From the NCBI GenBank assembly GCA_001564255.1, contig LKNC01000087.1, forward strand, positions 1-9,382: DNA of 9,382 nt, in the 5' to 3' direction. Under the pieces are notes generated by a model. That model saw only the letters and a program-made list of their open reading frames with translations, had not been told where the DNA came from and searched no databases. Position 1 is the first letter of the stretch, and each line of letters opens with the position of its first letter. Below are positions 7,340 to 9,382 of this stretch, one piece after another. Position numbers and translations under genes: made by a program. The DNA is from Natrialbaceae archaeon Tc-Br11_E2g1 (lineage in GTDB: Archaea; Halobacteriota; Halobacteria; Halobacteriales; Natrialbaceae).

Positions 7340-7534
7340 CTAGAGACGCGTCAGGTTCGTCGCCCGTGGACCTTTATCGGCCTGTTCGATCTCGAACTCG
7401 ACTTCCTGACCCTCCTCTAGATCCTCGCCGCCGACGTCCTCCATGTGAAAGAACACGTCGTCGTCGATCTCGTCGGTCTCGATGAAGCCGTAGCCGCCCG
7501 TATCGTTGAAGAAGTCGACCGTCCCGGTTGGCAT
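7340..7534 (-). CDS. cspA: Cold-shock domain protein (CspA family)
   Basis: This 64-aa protein is a single cold-shock domain, an OB-fold that binds single-stranded RNA and DNA and acts as an RNA chaperone. It begins MPTGTVDFFND and contains the RNP1-type block GGYGFIE and the RNP2-type block DDVFFHMEDV, followed by the conserved GQEVEFEIEQADKGPRATN end. The acidic residues replacing the usual lysines (for example TVDFFND instead of TVKWFN) are typical of haloarchaeal members. An open frame extends to 7597, but the ATG at 7534 gives the family start and lies about 41 bases after the centre of a strong TATA box. The gene is convergent with the pilus platform gene (13 bp apart). It lies 59 bp after the CinA gene on the same strand but has its own promoter. 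Confidence 0.95.
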   Translation of the reverse strand: MPTGTVDFFNDTGGYGFIETDEIDDDVFFHMEDVGGEDLEEGQEVEFEIEQADKGPRATNLTRL

Positions 7535-7593
7535 GTCGTTTACCACCACCCGCCACCACCTCACCAGGGGTATTATAACTGGGGGGTCGACTC
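7535..7593 (-). promoter_or_regulatory. cspA promoter and G-rich leader
   Basis: Read on the minus strand, TTATAATA (7578-7571) is a near-ideal archaeal TATA box. Initiation about 25 bases downstream would give a leader of roughly 14 nt, including GGTGGTGG about eight bases before the ATG, which could serve as a loose Shine-Dalgarno sequence. The whole stretch 7565-7542 consists of GG doublets separated by one to a few bases on the minus strand. Confidence 0.65.
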
Positions 7594-8115
7594 TCACCCC
7601 ACTCGCCGCCCCTCGAGTTCGTCCTCGAGGTCCGTCAGTGCGCGTTCGACGGTCTTCGCGCGCACCGTCGGACGGTCGCCGTCGAACTCATAGCGGGTCG
7701 CGGTCGCGTAGGACGCTCCGGATTCCCAGGGGGCGGCGTAGGAGACGGCGATGTAGACGGTTCCCACCGGGTCCTCTTCTGTCCCGCCCGAGGGGCCGGC
7801 GATCCCCGTGGTCGCGACCCCCCAGGTGGTGTCGGCGACGTCTCGCACCCCACGGGCCATCTCGAGGGCGACCTCCTCGGAAACCGCACCGTGGTCGTCT
7901 AGGACCTCCCGGCTGACGCCGAGGAACTGCCGTTTCGTGCCGTAAGAGTAGGTGGTCAGTCCACACTCGAAGTACTCACTCGAGCCCGCGACCGCGGTCA
8001 GCGCCCCACCGATCAGCCCGCCGGTACAGGACTCGGCGACGGCGAGGGTCTCCGCCCGTTCCCCTAGCACGTCGCCGACCGCTTCGACGAGTTCGAGGTC
8101 GATCTCTTCGTCCAT
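7594..8115 (-). CDS. pncC: Nicotinamide-nucleotide amidase, stand-alone CinA C-terminal domain (PncC-type)
   Basis: This 173-aa soluble protein is a CinA C-terminal domain without the N-terminal MoaB-like domain. Characterised members of the family deamidate nicotinamide mononucleotide to nicotinic acid mononucleotide, recycling pyridine nucleotides for NAD. Visible family motifs are AESCTGGLIGGALT (27-40, with catalytic Ser29), TYSYGTKRQFLGV (55-67, with conserved Lys61), GAVSEEVALEMARGVR (76-91), TGIAGPSGG (103-111) and DPVGTVYIAV (115-124). The length is normal for stand-alone members. ATG at 8115 gives a start a few residues before the domain; the frame is open further upstream to 8250 but that part has no domain similarity and many arginines. 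The enzymatic assignment comes from family knowledge; some archaeal members have not been tested. It is followed by cspA, with a separate promoter. Confidence 0.93.
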   Translation of the reverse strand: MDEEIDLELVEAVGDVLGERAETLAVAESCTGGLIGGALTAVAGSSEYFECGLTTYSYGTKRQFLGVSREVLDDHGAVSEEVALEMARGVRDVADTTWGVATTGIAGPSGGTEEDPVGTVYIAVSYAAPWESGASYATATRYEFDGDRPTVRAKTVERALTDLEDELEGRRVG

Positions 8116-8253
8116 ACTCGAGGTGAGGGGACCCCGGTACTCATACTCTCGGACGGAACTTCTTCCACGACGTACGTCCGGCAGTATCAAACGTCGCGGC
8201 CGACACCGTGGAGTGACGCCACCTTGATTCCAGTGACAGCTGGCCCACACAGG
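8116..8253. other. Intergenic spacer between the hydrolase and CinA genes
   Basis: This 138-bp gap separates two genes on the minus strand. The CinA promoter should lie here. The best candidate is a weak TATA-like TTTGATACT near 8185-8193 on the minus strand, about 70 bases from the ATG, with nothing convincing closer. No strong hairpin terminator and no RNA gene were recognised. Confidence 0.3.
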
Positions 8254-8787
8254 TCAGTCGCGGGCGGGCCGGGTTCGTCGGACCGCCCCCAACCCCGGTC
8301 GGCCGTCCCGCCACCACAGGGCCACGCCCGCCAGGGCGATGACGGCCTCGAGGGCGAGGGTGGTGACCTCGAGGCCCCCCACGCTCGCGATTGGTTTGAC
8401 GCCCGAGTAAGGCGGCATGTGGGTGATCGGCCACAGCAAAAACCCGAGTTCGTGGTAGTCCCCCGAGAGGAGGTGCCAGGGGACGTCCGCGGCGATGTGG
8501 GATGCGTAGCCGACCGCGAACGCGACGCCGAGGGTCGGCCGCCCCCATCGGCGCGCGAGCAGCCAGGCGAGGACGACGAGGGGAACCGCGCCGAGCAACG
8601 AGTGGCCGACCGTCCGTCCGACGGGCGTCACGCCGGCGTGGTATAGCGGCTGGTCGATCAGGTCCGGAAGCGTCGCGGCGACGACCGCGACCAGCGCCGG
8701 GAGGTCCCCGGGTGGCTCTCCGTCACGAACCCGCGTGTAGGCGGCGTAACAGATGTAGCCGACGACCGGGTGGACGATCGGCTGCAT
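8254..8787 (-). CDS. Integral membrane putative metal-dependent hydrolase (YdjM/DUF457-like)
   Basis: This 177-aa membrane protein matches the YdjM/DUF457 type often annotated as LexA-binding, inner-membrane-associated putative hydrolase. Conserved features are an N-terminal His (H6), PDLID (41-45), GHSLL (61-65) and YASHIAADV (94-102), giving the spaced His/Asp pattern thought to bind a metal. Hydrophobic segments lie at about 30-45, 63-79, 86-103 and 138-158. The C-terminal 18 residues are Arg-rich and probably cytoplasmic. The substrate is unknown, and the hydrolase activity is inferred from the family annotation. ATG at 8787 was chosen because it begins exactly at the conserved MQPIVHPVVGY region; a longer reading to a GTG at 8904 would run into the promoter of the divergent flavoprotein gene and adds a basic stretch unlike its neighbours. 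It is divergent from the flavoprotein gene, with 131 bp between the starts. Confidence 0.8.
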   Translation of the reverse strand: MQPIVHPVVGYICYAAYTRVRDGEPPGDLPALVAVVAATLPDLIDQPLYHAGVTPVGRTVGHSLLGAVPLVVLAWLLARRWGRPTLGVAFAVGYASHIAADVPWHLLSGDYHELGFLLWPITHMPPYSGVKPIASVGGLEVTTLALEAVIALAGVALWWRDGRPGLGAVRRTRPARD

Positions 8788-8888
8788 ACCGGGTGGTACC
8801 GTCTCCGTCGACAAAACCCCCACGTACGGATACGTTCGAGCGAAAAGTAGACGGATGAAACGGGGGTTGCGTCGTTTGGGACGGCCCC

Positions 8889-8893
8889 TATAT
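8889..8893 (+). promoter_or_regulatory. TATA box of the flavoprotein gene
   Basis: TATAT at 8889-8893 (within CCCCTATATCC) is centred 28 bases before the ATG at 8919, so the transcript is probably leaderless or nearly so, as is common in haloarchaea. There is no Shine-Dalgarno sequence before the ATG, which agrees with this. Confidence 0.6.
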
Positions 8894-8918
8894 CCGTCGG
8901 CCACCGACTATCTAGTCG

Positions 8919-9382
8919 ATGACAAACCAGCCGCCCACCGACCGCGACACGCCGAGTACAGACCACGAACGCGGTGTCGAGGGTCGACTCGACGCGACGG
9001 GCGGTGAGACGAACGGCGGGTGTGAGCACGAATACGAGGTCGTCCGACCCCCCGTGCTCGTCGTCGGCGCGGGTGCTGCGGGAGCGCGCGTGGCGATCGA
9101 ACTCGCCCAGGCCGGTGTCGACCCCCTCGTCATCGGCAAGCGCGATCACGGTGACGCACACACGACGTGGGCCGCCGGCGGAATAAACGCCGCCCTCGGC
9201 TCGCTCGACGACGAGGACGACTGGACGATCCACGCGGCGGACACGTTGAACGAGGGCCACCACCTGAACGATCCCGAGGCCGTCGAACTCACTGCCCGGG
9301 AGATGCCCGACCGGATCCGGGAACTCGAGGCGTGGGGGATGCCGTTCGATCGCACCGAGGACGGACGGATCAACCAGCGCTA
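8919..9382 (+). CDS. Succinate dehydrogenase/fumarate reductase/L-aspartate oxidase superfamily flavoprotein, N-terminal part (cut by window end)
   Basis: Only the first 154 codons are in the window; the frame is open at the right edge. After a hydrophilic 43-residue extension the protein has the FAD-binding Rossmann start VLVVGAGAAGARVAIELAQAG (46-66; GxGxxG at 50-55), then HTTWAAGGINAALGS (81-95), DDWTIHAADTL (100-110), NDPEAVEL (117-124) and WGMPFDRTEDGRINQR (139-154). His81 aligns with the histidine that links FAD covalently in SdhA and FrdA, where L-aspartate oxidase NadB has no histidine; GGINAALG, the following D-W-x-x-H-x-x-D-T pattern and RTEDGRI also fit the Sdh/Frd side better. Automatic pipelines may still call it NadB. 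The extension is longer than usual, and no sdhB/C/D gene is visible upstream, so it is unlikely to be the canonical respiratory subunit in an sdhCDBA operon. Reaction unproven. Confidence 0.85.
   Translation, partial: MTNQPPTDRDTPSTDHERGVEGRLDATGGETNGGCEHEYEVVRPPVLVVGAGAAGARVAIELAQAGVDPLVIGKRDHGDAHTTWAAGGINAALGSLDDEDDWTIHAADTLNEGHHLNDPEAVELTAREMPDRIRELEAWGMPFDRTEDGRINQR

Noticed and set aside
8116..8250. Upstream extension of the CinA-domain protein
   Set aside because: The frame stays open but the residues are Arg-rich with no match to the MoaB-like CinA N-terminal domain, so this is a stand-alone C-terminal domain, not a truncated CinA.
8788..8904. Longer N-terminus for the membrane hydrolase starting at GTG 8904
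   Set aside because: It would cover the TATA box of the divergent flavoprotein gene, and the added 39 residues are basic and precede a conserved family start.
1..9382. Possible mobile element, CRISPR array, tRNA or defence system
   Set aside because: No terminal inverted repeats, target duplications, transposase or integrase motifs, spaced repeats, cloverleaf sequence or defence-gene domains were seen on either strand.

Overview
The window is chromosomal DNA from a halophilic archaeon (class Halobacteria). The evidence is high GC content, strongly acidic predicted proteins, an archaeal ribosome-recycling ATPase (ABCE1/Rli1), archaeal TATA-box promoters with very short or absent leaders, depletion of CTAG and great excess of CTCGAG. 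I see no insertion sequence, integrase, CRISPR array, tRNA or rRNA. Apart from one decayed gene it looks like ordinary core-type haloarchaeal sequence.

Layout from left to right. (1) 15-1829 (+): complete ABCE1/Rli1. (2) 1903-2126 (+): a GNAT acetyltransferase reduced to its first and last thirds by an internal, frame-shifting deletion; its promoter still looks intact. (3) 3383-2127 (-): a two-gene unit of haloarchaeal proteins of unknown function, a 156-aa soluble protein followed 30 bp later by a 251-aa acidic protein with a C-terminal two-helix membrane anchor. (4) A 164-bp divergent promoter region, then 3548-7326 (+): a translationally coupled pair (ATGA overlap) of a type IV pilus/secretion ATPase (PilB/GspE/FlaI class) and its ten-helix membrane platform (PilC/TadC class, two T2SSF domains). 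(5) 7534-7340 (-): a 64-aa cold-shock-domain protein with its own promoter, convergent with the platform gene. (6) 8115-7594 (-): a stand-alone CinA C-terminal-domain protein (PncC-type NMN amidase). (7) 8787-8254 (-): a YdjM/DUF457-type integral membrane putative metal-dependent hydrolase. (8) 8919 to the window end (+): the N-terminal third of a succinate dehydrogenase/fumarate reductase/L-aspartate oxidase superfamily flavoprotein, cut by the window edge.

Only two pairs clearly work as units. The ATPase and platform proteins would form the motor of a pilus or secretion machine whose pilin substrates are not encoded here. The two unknown minus-strand genes are probably co-transcribed. The other genes are housekeeping singletons with separate promoters. 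I found no convincing new biological system. The best leads are the deleted GNAT gene, the lineage-specific changes in ABCE1, the orphan pilus motor, the unassigned two-gene unit, and two sequence-level biases (CTCGAG excess, and ATA used mainly before AAC).
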